In this document: piece after piece, positions 1-5,190 of the stretch
Position numbering within the stretch: the stretch's first letter is position 1
Layout of the letters: every line of letters starts with the position of its first letter
Notes under the pieces: model-generated
Seen by the model: only the letters and a program-made list of their open reading frames with translations
Database searches by the model: none
What the model was told of the DNA's origin: nothing
Assembly: GCA_024644125.1 (NCBI GenBank)
Contig: JAHELQ010000410.1
Location: forward strand, 1 to 5,190
From: Candidatus Aminicenantota bacterium
GTDB lineage: Bacteria; Acidobacteriota; Aminicenantia; UBA2199
Length of the DNA stretch: 5,190 nt
Direction of reading: 5' to 3'
Position numbers and translations under genes: made by a program

Positions 1-173
1 AACTCGATCATTTTAGTTAACGAACGGGCATCCGGGTAGCCATTTCCAGCCTCGTAACGAACAAGGGTCGGTTTCGAGACGCGTATCTTTTCAGCGAATT
101 CACCCTGTGTTAATTTTTTTGCCTTTCTTAGCTCCGCTAAGCGTTGGGCTAGATCTGTTTTTTCTTTTTTCAT
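1..173 (-). CDS. XRE-family (Cro/CI-type) HTH transcriptional regulator, 3' end cut by window edge
   Basis: Reading leftward from ATG at 173-171, 57 codons stay open to the window edge, so only the N-terminus is visible. Residues about 8-57 form a clear Cro/CI helix-turn-helix: helix 1 LAQRLAELRKAKKL, then LTQGEFAEKI (residues 21-30), the turn RVS, and the recognition helix KPTLVRYEAG (34-43), followed by the typical G-x-P-D-x-x-x-L segment. LTQ-x-x-x-A and the RYE-x-G end are hallmarks of the family. A GGGG stretch 7 bases before the ATG is a weak ribosome site, and a good promoter lies at 244-216. The protein binds DNA and usually represses its own promoter. The missing C-terminus could be a short tail (antitoxin or phage-like regulator) or a sensor domain, so its signal is unknown. 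The divergent lipoprotein operon is a plausible target by position only. Confidence 0.87.
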   Translation of the reverse strand, partial: MKKEKTDLAQRLAELRKAKKLTQGEFAEKIRVSKPTLVRYEAGNGYPDARSLTKMIE

Positions 174-215
174 TTTTTTTCCCCAAAATGATCGTTTTTT
201 ATATCCATCGGTTAT

Positions 216-244
216 AATATACAATATTGAATTTAAAATTTCAA
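216..244 (-). promoter_or_regulatory. Sigma-70-type promoter for the XRE regulator gene
   Basis: Read on the minus strand, TTGAAA (244-239) and TATATT (221-216) are separated by exactly 17 bases. Transcription should begin near 209, about 36 bases before the ATG at 173, a normal leader length. The region is very AT-rich, so chance matches are easier than usual. The spacing, position and orientation make it the best candidate for the regulator gene. Confidence 0.6.
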
Positions 245-245
245 T
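226..245. promoter_or_regulatory. Inverted repeat inside the XRE promoter, candidate operator
   Basis: ATTGAATTTAAAATTTCAAT has perfect 6-bp outer arms (ATTGAA/TTCAAT) and 16 of 20 symmetric positions. It covers the -35 box and most of the spacer of the leftward promoter at 244-216. That is where a Cro/CI-type repressor would bind to shut off its own gene. That the neighbouring XRE protein binds it is inference. Confidence 0.45.
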
Positions 246-327
246 GGTATTGGCAAAAAAAAAGTTAACGAAATAAATTTTTTCAGAAAAGGAGATGAGG
301 GCAAACTCTTTTTTTTTAATTTTTTAT

Positions 328-356
328 TTGACAGCATTATCATTTATAATTATATT
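328..356 (+). promoter_or_regulatory. Sigma-70-type promoter facing the lipoprotein operon
   Basis: A perfect TTGACA at 328-333 is followed after 17 bases by TATATT at 351-356. A T-rich tract at 309-327 directly upstream resembles an UP element. Transcription should begin around 362-364, giving a leader of about 245 bases before the ATG at 609. No other convincing rightward promoter lies closer to that gene. A second hexamer, TATAAT at 345-350, is only 11 bases from the -35 box and is not the partner. Confidence 0.6.
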
Positions 357-535
357 ATTACTATAGAACAATGATGAAAAAAGAGTGGAATTTAGATTGG
401 AATAAACAATCGCAATCCATTTACAAAAATTTTATCTATCACTTTAACCCCAAATTCACGATTCTTCCCCTTTTTGCCGGAAATTCCGCTTTCAGGGGTA
501 GAAATTTTAAGATCTTTTCAATTTGACCAGGATTT

Positions 536-565
536 CAATCCCCCCGGACCCCACCGGGGGGATTG
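536..565 (+). promoter_or_regulatory. Perfect 12-bp GC-rich hairpin in the leader of the lipoprotein operon
   Basis: CAATCCCCCCGG (536-547) and CCGGGGGGATTG (554-565) are exact reverse complements around a 6-base ACCCCA loop. The RNA stem would be very stable. No U-run follows on either strand, so it is not a classical intrinsic terminator. It ends 32 bases before the GGAGG ribosome site of the lipoprotein gene, so it would sit in the 5' leader. It could protect the mRNA, control translation, pause polymerase or bind a protein. Confidence 0.55.
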
Positions 566-597
566 GCCCTTTGCCGCATTGCCGAGTACATTTAATT

Positions 598-602
598 GGA
601 GG
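598..602 (+). promoter_or_regulatory. Ribosome binding site fixing the lipoprotein start
   Basis: GGAGG ends 6 bases before the ATG at 609. The longer open frame, which begins at 474, has no such site. The 45 extra residues it would add are rich in Pro, Gly and charge, are encoded partly by the hairpin, and would bury the signal peptide. The site therefore decides for 609. Confidence 0.8.
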
Positions 603-608
603 TGCCGG

Positions 609-1472
609 ATGATGAAACATTATCAGATTCGATTGGTCTACCTTTTGTCGGCATTGGTTCTATTCCCGGCGTGCAGCGGCCGCTTCCTGAATTCCGGTTT
701 CGCGGAATTCTCCGATGCCACGGTTCTTTTGGGGAAAAATATTGAATATGTGTTCGAGCGATCCCATGAAGAAGAACTGAATCTTCGGATGGCGGAGAGT
801 CAAACCATGGACGCTGTGTCTGTCGATGATTTCTTGCCGAAAATCGTGACAATGAAACATCTGGAAACCCGGAAGGAGCTCATCAAATATCTGACCGGAT
901 ATGTAGAATTACTGTCTTCCCTGATCGCCGGGGGGGAGCGAGAGGTATTCCAGCGGCAGGCGGTACAGGTATATTCCAACATCCGCCTCGTCAATCTCAA
1001 TCACGATGCGTTTCTCGATGATGAAGAGCAAGGGATGATCGCGGCTATTGCGGCTGCCGTCCCCGAGGCCATGACCGCGACGAAGCGGCGGCGCATGGTG
1101 TTAAAAATCATGGAAGAAAATCAACCGCGGCTGGAGAAAATTGCCGGGACATTGGCAGACGAGATTCAGGGATTGCAGGTGATGCTCAATAATTTCTACG
1201 ACCGGCAATTCCGGTTATTGGTGGCGGATAGGTGGGGCGGCGACCGGGGCAAGCGTGAAACATACGCCCGGTTGGCCAGGGAGCTCACTGTTCGCCGCGA
1301 AAAAATCAATGTCATCATGAATGATCTGACCGCGGCGATGACCTACATTCCCCGGACCCACAAAGCGTTGCGCGACACATTGCGAAAAAACGGATCCCCC
1401 GGCCGGGTAATGGCTGAACTACTGGATTTCAGCCAACGGATCGAGGATAACTTCCAGGACTTTTCCCGCTAA
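609..1472 (+). CDS. Helical probable outer-membrane lipoprotein of unknown function
   Basis: The product is 287 residues from ATG at 609, which is followed by a second ATG at 612 that could also serve. The N-terminus is a signal peptide: MMKHYQIR, then the hydrophobic stretch LVYLLSALVLFPA, then Cys22. FPAC is a loose lipobox, but Cys22 is the only cysteine in the protein, which supports lipidation there. Ser follows it, which in E. coli would favour sorting to the outer membrane. The rest is predicted mostly helical and strongly charged, with segments such as RKELIKYLTGYVELLSSLIAG and a long C-terminal amphipathic region, and no transmembrane segment. I recognise no domain or catalytic motif. 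It is the first gene of a tight set: the next ribosome site overlaps its stop codon. A helical-bundle or scaffold role at the envelope is a guess. Confidence 0.82.
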   Translation: MMKHYQIRLVYLLSALVLFPACSGRFLNSGFAEFSDATVLLGKNIEYVFERSHEEELNLRMAESQTMDAVSVDDFLPKIVTMKHLETRKELIKYLTGYVELLSSLIAGGEREVFQRQAVQVYSNIRLVNLNHDAFLDDEEQGMIAAIAAAVPEAMTATKRRRMVLKIMEENQPRLEKIAGTLADEIQGLQVMLNNFYDRQFRLLVADRWGGDRGKRETYARLARELTVRREKINVIMNDLTAAMTYIPRTHKALRDTLRKNGSPGRVMAELLDFSQRIEDNFQDFSR

Positions 1473-1476
1473 GGAG
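1471..1476 (+). promoter_or_regulatory. Ribosome binding site choosing the start of the small helical protein
   Basis: AAGGAG begins within the TAA stop of the lipoprotein gene (1470-1472). It lies 8 bases before ATG 1485 but only 2 bases before ATG 1479, so 1485 is the better start. The overlap of stop and ribosome site indicates translational coupling. Confidence 0.7.
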
Positions 1477-1484
1477 AGATGATC

Positions 1485-1799
1485 ATGATACAGATAATGA
1501 AACAATTGTCCGAAGCCTGGGATCTTGCCGACGATCTCTTGCGAAAAAACGGCGACCCGGAAGAGAAAGCTCAAATCAGAGAACGGATGAGGCAGATCGG
1601 TCATCTGATGGAACAGACGATGAGACGGACCTTCGATACAAACGAGCTGGAATTCCAGCAAGCCATCGCCGCATTCAAACAAAACCGGAAAGATATCGAG
1701 GAATTCAAACGCAGCCTCGATCGCTCCACCCAGGCTATCCGGTTCCTGACAGATATCGTTGCCCGGGTGGATTCATTGCTTCAAAATATCCCCGGGTGA
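1485..1799 (+). CDS. Small helical cytoplasmic protein of unknown function
   Basis: This 104-residue protein starts MIQIMKQLSEAW; an in-frame ATG at 1479 would add two residues but is badly spaced from the ribosome site. It has no signal peptide, membrane segment or cysteine. Most of the chain is charged and amphipathic, with likely long helices at about 2-20, 25-48 and 52-100. The last helix (FKQNRKDIEEFKRSLDRSTQ onward) has coiled-coil-like heptads. It begins 12 bases after the lipoprotein stop and is surely co-transcribed. A short LRKNG-x-P motif near its N-terminus also occurs near the C-terminus of the lipoprotein. I recognise no family. It may be a soluble partner of the lipoprotein or of the PspC-like protein, but the lipoprotein would lie on the other side of the inner membrane, so direct contact with it is not assured. 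Confidence 0.8.
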   Translation: MIQIMKQLSEAWDLADDLLRKNGDPEEKAQIRERMRQIGHLMEQTMRRTFDTNELEFQQAIAAFKQNRKDIEEFKRSLDRSTQAIRFLTDIVARVDSLLQNIPG

Positions 1800-1859
1800 T
1801 TTTTTTTGGGGAACCTTGGAGGCGGCTCGTTCGTTTTATTGATATTAAAAGGAGACACG

Positions 1860-2054
1860 ATGAAACAGCTAAAAAGATCCAACACACAACGAATGATCGC
1901 CGGAGTGTGCGGCGGGCTGGCGGAATATTTCAATATGGATCCCACGATGGTGCGGATCGCGTATGTCCTGTTGTCGGTAATCAGCGCGGCATTTCCCGGA
2001 ATTTTGGTGTACCTGATACTGTGGGTCGTCATCCCCCAATCGGAAATCTATTGA
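1860..2054 (+). CDS. Stand-alone PspC-domain membrane protein
   Basis: The 64-residue product is almost exactly one PspC domain. The N-terminal part has KQLKRSNTQRMIAGVCGGLAEYF, with the signature GVCGGLAEYF at 15-24. Then come D27-P28, VRIAYVLLSVIS and the hydrophobic C-terminal YLILWVVIP (51-59), giving one or two membrane segments at about 31-58. In E. coli, PspC is an inner-membrane sensor and effector of the phage-shock response to envelope stress. Short single-domain versions are widespread and their roles are less certain. The start at 1860 is set by AAAAGGAG at 1847-1854, five bases upstream; an in-frame TTG at 1806 has no comparable site. Tandem stops TGA-TAA end the gene. It follows the helical protein by 60 bases and is probably the last gene of the operon, though the T8 run in that gap could lower expression. 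No pspA or pspB is visible. Confidence 0.9.
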   Translation: MKQLKRSNTQRMIAGVCGGLAEYFNMDPTMVRIAYVLLSVISAAFPGILVYLILWVVIPQSEIY

Positions 2055-2058
2055 TAAT

Positions 2059-2124
2059 GGGCGAGCGAGCGGGCCAACCCGTACACGATATCGGCGATAC
2101 CCTCGAAATTGGGTCGCTCCGCCC
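2059..2124. repeat. Imperfect inverted repeats between converging genes
   Basis: The gap 2055-2142 separates the PspC-like and DUF302 genes, which converge. GGGCGAGCGA (2059-2068) can pair with TCGCT-c-CGCCC (2114-2124) with one bulged base, enclosing smaller repeats such as TATCG-G-CGATA. Neither strand shows a following U-run, so this is at best a weak bidirectional termination region. Confidence 0.25.
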
Positions 2125-2142
2125 TATCTCCCGGCCTGAGAC

Positions 2143-2529
2143 TCACAATGAAGCGATCACTTTTTTTAATTTCCCCTGAATCTGTGACGCGATGGACGCG
2201 AGATTGGAATTTGGGATCGCTTGCATCGACGCGATAGGATCCACCGCCGCGATTTCTATTTTATTGTCGGCAAGCTCCTGAACAATGACATTACAAGGGA
2301 GCATCGTGCCGATCTTGTCTTCGGCCAACAACGCCTGGTACGCGAACGGTGGATTGCAGGCTCCGAGGATTTTGTAATTGCGGAATTCTTTGTCGAGTTT
2401 TTTACGCATCGTCTCTTTTATGTCGATCTCCGTCAGCACTCCGAATCCCTCTTCTTTCAAGCGTTCCTTCACGAGATTGACCGCTCCGTCGAAATCCATC
2501 GCCACTGTTTTGTCGAAGTAATAACTCAT
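2143..2529 (-). CDS. DUF302-domain protein
   Basis: This 128-residue protein is a single DUF302 domain. Typical features are the N-terminal YYFDKTV strand, the helix FDGAVNLVKERLKEEGFGVLTEIDI (13-37), then K-x-ILGACNPPFAYQAL (53-67), with Cys58 in the family's G-A-C-N-P motif, and GTMLPCNVIVQ (74-84) with Cys79. The C-terminus is a helix ending in a lysine-rich tail. No signal peptide or membrane segment is seen, so it should be cytoplasmic. The biochemical role of the family is not established; the two cysteines invite a redox or metal-binding hypothesis. ATG 2529 is chosen because AGGAGG (2542-2537) lies 7 bases upstream. An in-frame ATG at 2559 has no ribosome site and lies very close to the predicted transcription start near 2572. 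The gene is downstream of the RND gene on the same strand but has its own promoter. Confidence 0.9.
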   Translation of the reverse strand: MSYYFDKTVAMDFDGAVNLVKERLKEEGFGVLTEIDIKETMRKKLDKEFRNYKILGACNPPFAYQALLAEDKIGTMLPCNVIVQELADNKIEIAAVDPIASMQAIPNSNLASIASQIQGKLKKVIASL

Positions 2530-2557
2530 GTTCCCTCCTCCTGTAGTTTTCATTTCC

Positions 2558-2572
2558 ATAGTTTTTTACTAT
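2558..2572. promoter_or_regulatory. Inverted repeat at the DUF302 transcription start, possible operator
   Basis: ATAGT (2558-2562) and ACTAT (2568-2572) flank five T residues. The repeat sits just downstream of the -10 box of the DUF302 promoter, over the expected start site. The arms are short and AT-rich, so chance is a real alternative. Confidence 0.25.
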
Positions 2573-2578
2573 ATGAAT

Positions 2579-2607
2579 ATATTAAAGCACAAATTATTTC
2601 CCTGCAA
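2579..2607 (-). promoter_or_regulatory. Sigma-70-type promoter for the DUF302 gene
   Basis: On the minus strand, TTGCAG (2607-2602) is followed after 17 bases by TAATAT (2584-2579). Transcription would start near 2572, about 43 bases before the ATG at 2529. The promoter lies wholly in the 154-base gap after the RND gene, so DUF302 can be expressed without it. Confidence 0.55.
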
Positions 2608-2646
2608 CAAAAAAGTATAAAATCACTCCTGCTGACTGTGGAAGGG

Positions 2647-2669
2647 GGGGTGCCGCGACGCGACACCCC
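2647..2669 (-). terminator. Hairpin after the RND gene, weak terminator candidate
   Basis: GGGGTG (2647-2652) pairs with CACCCC (2664-2669). The stem can extend by CG/CG past one mismatch, leaving a 5-base loop. It lies 14 bases past the RND stop codon (2684-2686) on the minus strand. What follows is CCCTTCC rather than a U-run, with a T6 run only about 45 bases on, so strong intrinsic termination is doubtful. It may instead stabilise the 3' end. Confidence 0.35.
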
Positions 2670-2683
2670 AATATAAGAAGATT

Positions 2684-5190
2684 TTACGACTGAGTACGGT
2701 AATTGAGCTTGCGGAAAACCACCGGCATGAGTAGAAGGGTGGTAAAGATGGAGAAGAAAATTCCGCCGATGACCACGATCACCAACGGCCGTTGGATTTC
2801 CGCTCCGATGCCGGCCGAGAATAGGAGCGGGATGAGGCCGATAATGGTGGTGAATTTTGTCATCAACACCGGGCGTAAGCGCATGGCGACACTCTCTCGC
2901 ACCGCCGCGTCAAAATCGTCGCAGCCCGCGGTTTTTCGCTTCAAAAAGGAGATCAAGATCAATGAGTTTTCCAGTGCGATGCCCAATAACGCCAAAAATC
3001 CGATGGTGGATGGGACCGATAGATAGGCACCGAACAACCAGAGGGATATGACGCCGCCGCTCAACGAGACCGGCAGGTTCACCAGGATGACCGCGATATC
3101 TTTCCAGGATTTCAGATAGTCGAACAAGAGAACGAGAATCAGGAAGAAGGTAATCAACAAGACCAATGTCATCCGTTTTTCAGCCCGTTCCTTCAATTCG
3201 AATTGTCCGCCCCAGGTGACGAAGTAACCGAATGGGAGCTCGAGCTTCGCAAACATTTTCGACTGCGACTCTTTGACGATGCTGCCGATATCCCGGCCTC
3301 GCACATTGCATTGGACAGTGATGTACCGTTTGCCGTTTTCCCGGATGATGGTGCTGAAGCCCTGCTCTTCGCTAATATCCGCCACCGCAGACAGGGGAAT
3401 CATAAAACCCTCGTCGGTCTGAAGTCTGAATTGCCGGAGTTCGCCCAGGTTTTTGCGGTAATTTTCAGAATACCGCAGAAACACATCGAACACCACATCG
3501 CCTTCGTAAACTTTACCAATGGTTTTGCCGCCTACAGCCGCTTCGATCTCCTCCAACACATCCGCCGGGTCAAGATGATAACGGGCCAACTTTTCGCGGT
3601 TCAGGCGAATGGATATCTCGTTTTGCCCGGATACCCTCGACACCTGGGTGTCGGCGACGCCGGGGATCTGTCGCATCACGACCGACGCTTCTTCGGCCAA
3701 ACGCATCAGTGTGCGGTAATCGTCGCCGAAGATCTTGATGGCGAGATCCGCTCGCACACCGGTCAACAATTCGTCGAGATTGTGTTTGATGGGCTGGGTA
3801 AAATTCAGCAACACGCCCGGGAGCCGTTCCTCCACCCTTTCCTGGATGATGTGAATCAGCTCCTCTTCGCTATCCACTCGCCAGTGCTTCCGCTCCTTCA
3901 ACACCAGGATGGCATTGCCCATGTTCACCGGATGGGGATGGGTGCCTGCCTCCCCGCGGCCGATACGGGAATAGATGGTCTTGATCTCCGGCAGGTCTCC
4001 GATCTCCTGGTGAATCGCTTCCATCACCGAGACTGTCTCGTCGATATCGGTGTTGGGGGGCAATAGCACCATCAATTGCAGGGTTTGTTCGTTCAGCGTC
4101 GGAATGAATTCTGACCCGCTAAAGACCAGGGCGATGAGGCTGATGAAAAAAATTAGCAGGAAGAATCCGATGGTTAGCCTGTGGCGGTGGTAAAAGAAAT
4201 CGAAAATGCGCAAATATCCTTTCTTGAGAGATTCAAAAATAAATCCCGTGGATGCTGTTTTTTTACTTCTGACTGTATGCATCAACAACGGCGAGAAGAA
4301 CAACGCGTACAAAATGGCCGACACAATGGCGATCAACAGGGTGACGCCGAAGGGCTTGAACATCTTTCCCTCAGTCCCCTGCAATGTCAACAATGGCAAG
4401 AAAGAGAGAATGATGATCAACATTGCGAAACTCAAGGGCCTCAGCACCTGCTGCACCGAGAACAGGATGATGTCCCGGTCGGATTTGTCGTTTTTGAGGG
4501 TGACGCGATTGCGGGCGATGTTTTCCACCACAACCACGGTGGCGTCCACCAATAATCCAATACCAATGGCGAGTCCCCCGAACGACATCAAATCCGCCGT
4601 CATCCCCAGCGCATTCATCACTATAAATACCGCGAACACCGCGAATGGAATCGACAGGGTCGATACCAACGACGTGGCCCAATCGTTCAGGAACATGAAT
4701 AGGATGATGGATACCAGCAGGATACCTAGAATGAGAGCTTCCGATACGGTGCGAAACGCCGCCTTGATGATCAAGGCCTGGTTGTACACCGGGACCAACC
4801 GTATCCCTTCCGGCAGGCCGGCGTTGATCTCCTCGATGCGGGCGTCGATTTTTTCGATCAATTCCGCGGTGTTGACGCCGATCAATTTCATCAAAATACC
4901 CGAAACCGTATGCCCCTGGCCGTCTAGCAACGCTTCGCCCCGCTTGATGGCGGGCCCTACCTTGATCTCCGCAATATTGCCCAGGAAGATTGGCGTGGCG
5001 CCGGATTCTTTCACCAGGACCCGTCGCAACGCCTCGATATCCTCCATCAGGCCCACTCCGCGAATGATGTACTCTTCCTTGTTTTTGACGATGTAGCCTG
5101 CCGTTACATTGCGGGAGCTCTTCTGGATGTGCTCCACGATATGGTTCAGGGGGGTGCTGTATTTCACCAATTTATCGGCGTCGATGATTA
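2684..5190 (-). CDS. Heavy-metal-type RND efflux permease (CzcA/CusA family), N-terminus cut by window edge
   Basis: The frame is open from the right edge to TAA at 2686-2684, giving 834 residues. Family members are about 1,020-1,060 long, so roughly 200 residues including TM1 are missing. A TTG at 5170 is internal, not a start: the preceding codons (IIDADK) continue the usual V-D-x-D-K-L segment of CzcA-like proteins. In visible numbering, membrane segments lie at about 151-169, 176-193, 203-223, 252-270, 281-304, 337-356, 673-691, 698-720, 725-748, 777-795 and 802-824, matching TM2-12 of a 12-TM RND pump. The TM4 motif VDATVVVVEN (Asp215, Glu222) supplies the expected acidic residues for proton relay. 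The large second porter loop (357-672) contains FTQPIKHNLDELLTGVRAD and IKIFGDD, and the C-terminus has RLRPVLMTKFTTIIG and GAEIQRPL. It should export metal ions with an adaptor and TolC-like channel, probably encoded beyond the right edge. CzcA-type residues suggest divalent cations; the substrate is not proven. Confidence 0.93.
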   Translation of the reverse strand, partial: IIDADKLVKYSTPLNHIVEHIQKSSRNVTAGYIVKNKEEYIIRGVGLMEDIEALRRVLVKESGATPIFLGNIAEIKVGPAIKRGEALLDGQGHTVSGILMKLIGVNTAELIEKIDARIEEINAGLPEGIRLVPVYNQALIIKAAFRTVSEALILGILLVSIILFMFLNDWATSLVSTLSIPFAVFAVFIVMNALGMTADLMSFGGLAIGIGLLVDATVVVVENIARNRVTLKNDKSDRDIILFSVQQVLRPLSFAMLIIILSFLPLLTLQGTEGKMFKPFGVTLLIAIVSAILYALFFSPLLMHTVRSKKTASTGFIFESLKKGYLRIFDFFYHRHRLTIGFFLLIFFISLIALVFSGSEFIPTLNEQTLQLMVLLPPNTDIDETVSVMEAIHQEIGDLPEIKTIYSRIGRGEAGTHPHPVNMGNAILVLKERKHWRVDSEEELIHIIQERVEERLPGVLLNFTQPIKHNLDELLTGVRADLAIKIFGDDYRTLMRLAEEASVVMRQIPGVADTQVSRVSGQNEISIRLNREKLARYHLDPADVLEEIEAAVGGKTIGKVYEGDVVFDVFLRYSENYRKNLGELRQFRLQTDEGFMIPLSAVADISEEQGFSTIIRENGKRYITVQCNVRGRDIGSIVKESQSKMFAKLELPFGYFVTWGGQFELKERAEKRMTLVLLITFFLILVLLFDYLKSWKDIAVILVNLPVSLSGGVISLWLFGAYLSVPSTIGFLALLGIALENSLILISFLKRKTAGCDDFDAAVRESVAMRLRPVLMTKFTTIIGLIPLLFSAGIGAEIQRPLVIVVIGGIFFSIFTTLLLMPVVFRKLNYRTQS

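Larger units (their letters stand above)
174..608. other. AT-rich divergent intergenic region
   Basis: This 435-base stretch separates the leftward XRE gene from the rightward lipoprotein gene. From 174 to about 530 it is strongly AT-rich, with long T and A runs, and it turns GC-rich at about 540. It contains a promoter for each direction, an inverted repeat at 226-245, three TTTCAAT copies (239-245, 516-522, 533-539), a 5-bp inverted repeat GATTG/CAATC at 395-411, and the hairpin at 536-565. Two short open frames (295-366 and 371-526) lack a properly spaced ribosome site, so I do not call them genes. No RNA gene was recognised. Confidence 0.7.

Noticed and set aside
16..272. GTTAACGAA repeated at 16-24 and 264-272
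   Set aside because: It is a nine-base match with one copy inside the XRE coding region and no symmetry or promoter context; chance is sufficient.
371..526. 51-codon open frame beginning ATGATG in the leader
   Set aside because: No Shine-Dalgarno sequence precedes it. It lies in AT-rich DNA only about 8 bases after the predicted transcription start, and its product resembles nothing I know.
474..608. 45-residue N-terminal extension of the lipoprotein gene from 474
   Set aside because: It has no ribosome site, its codons cross the hairpin, and it would place the signal peptide internally. GGAGG at 598-602 points to the ATG at 609.
1789..1812. CCCCGGG followed by T8 after the small helical protein, considered as a terminator
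   Set aside because: No stable stem directly precedes the T-run, and the PspC gene follows closely with a good ribosome site, so read-through is more likely.
2221..2676. 151-codon rightward open frame opposite the DUF302 gene
   Set aside because: The minus-strand DUF302 reading has clear family motifs and a strong ribosome site. This frame has neither.
3203..4066. 287-codon rightward open frame opposite the RND gene
   Set aside because: It is antisense to a well-conserved permease. Its protein shows no recognisable domain, and its length reflects the codon bias of the real gene.
4206..5096. 296-codon rightward open frame opposite the RND gene
   Set aside because: It is another antisense shadow of the permease. 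Its composition is low-complexity (rich in Asn, Met, Arg, Thr) with no plausible ribosome site or domain.

Overview
The window looks like chromosomal DNA of a Gram-negative bacterium. It carries a CzcA/CusA-type RND efflux pump, which implies a periplasm and outer membrane, and a probable lipoprotein. Coding DNA is of moderate GC content with strong Shine-Dalgarno sites, and one intergenic block (about 174-530) is very AT-rich. Nothing in the sequence fixes the phylum. No RNA genes, insertion sequences or CRISPR arrays were seen.

Layout from the left. The leftmost 173 bases are the 5' part of a leftward XRE (Cro/CI-type) regulator that runs off the window. An AT-rich divergent intergenic region of about 435 bases follows. 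It holds a leftward promoter with an inverted repeat inside it (probable autoregulation), a rightward TTGACA/TATATT promoter with a T-rich upstream stretch, three copies of TTTCAAT, and a perfect 12-bp GC-rich hairpin shortly before the first rightward gene. Then comes a compact rightward set of three genes: a helical probable lipoprotein (609-1472), a small helical cytoplasmic protein (1485-1799) and a stand-alone PspC-domain protein (1860-2054). Two leftward genes converge on it: a DUF302 protein (2143-2529) with its own good promoter, and the C-terminal 834 residues of a heavy-metal-type RND permease (2684 to the right edge).

How they may work together is inference. The rightward trio resembles a small envelope-associated operon: one probable outer-membrane lipoprotein, one soluble helical partner and one PspC-like membrane protein. 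The adjacent XRE gene may control it. The first two trio proteins belong to no family recognised here. The RND permease probably exports metal ions with an adaptor and outer-membrane channel encoded beyond the right edge. Its porter motifs look more like CzcA (divalent cations) than CusA (Cu/Ag). The DUF302 gene lies downstream in the same direction but appears separately transcribed.
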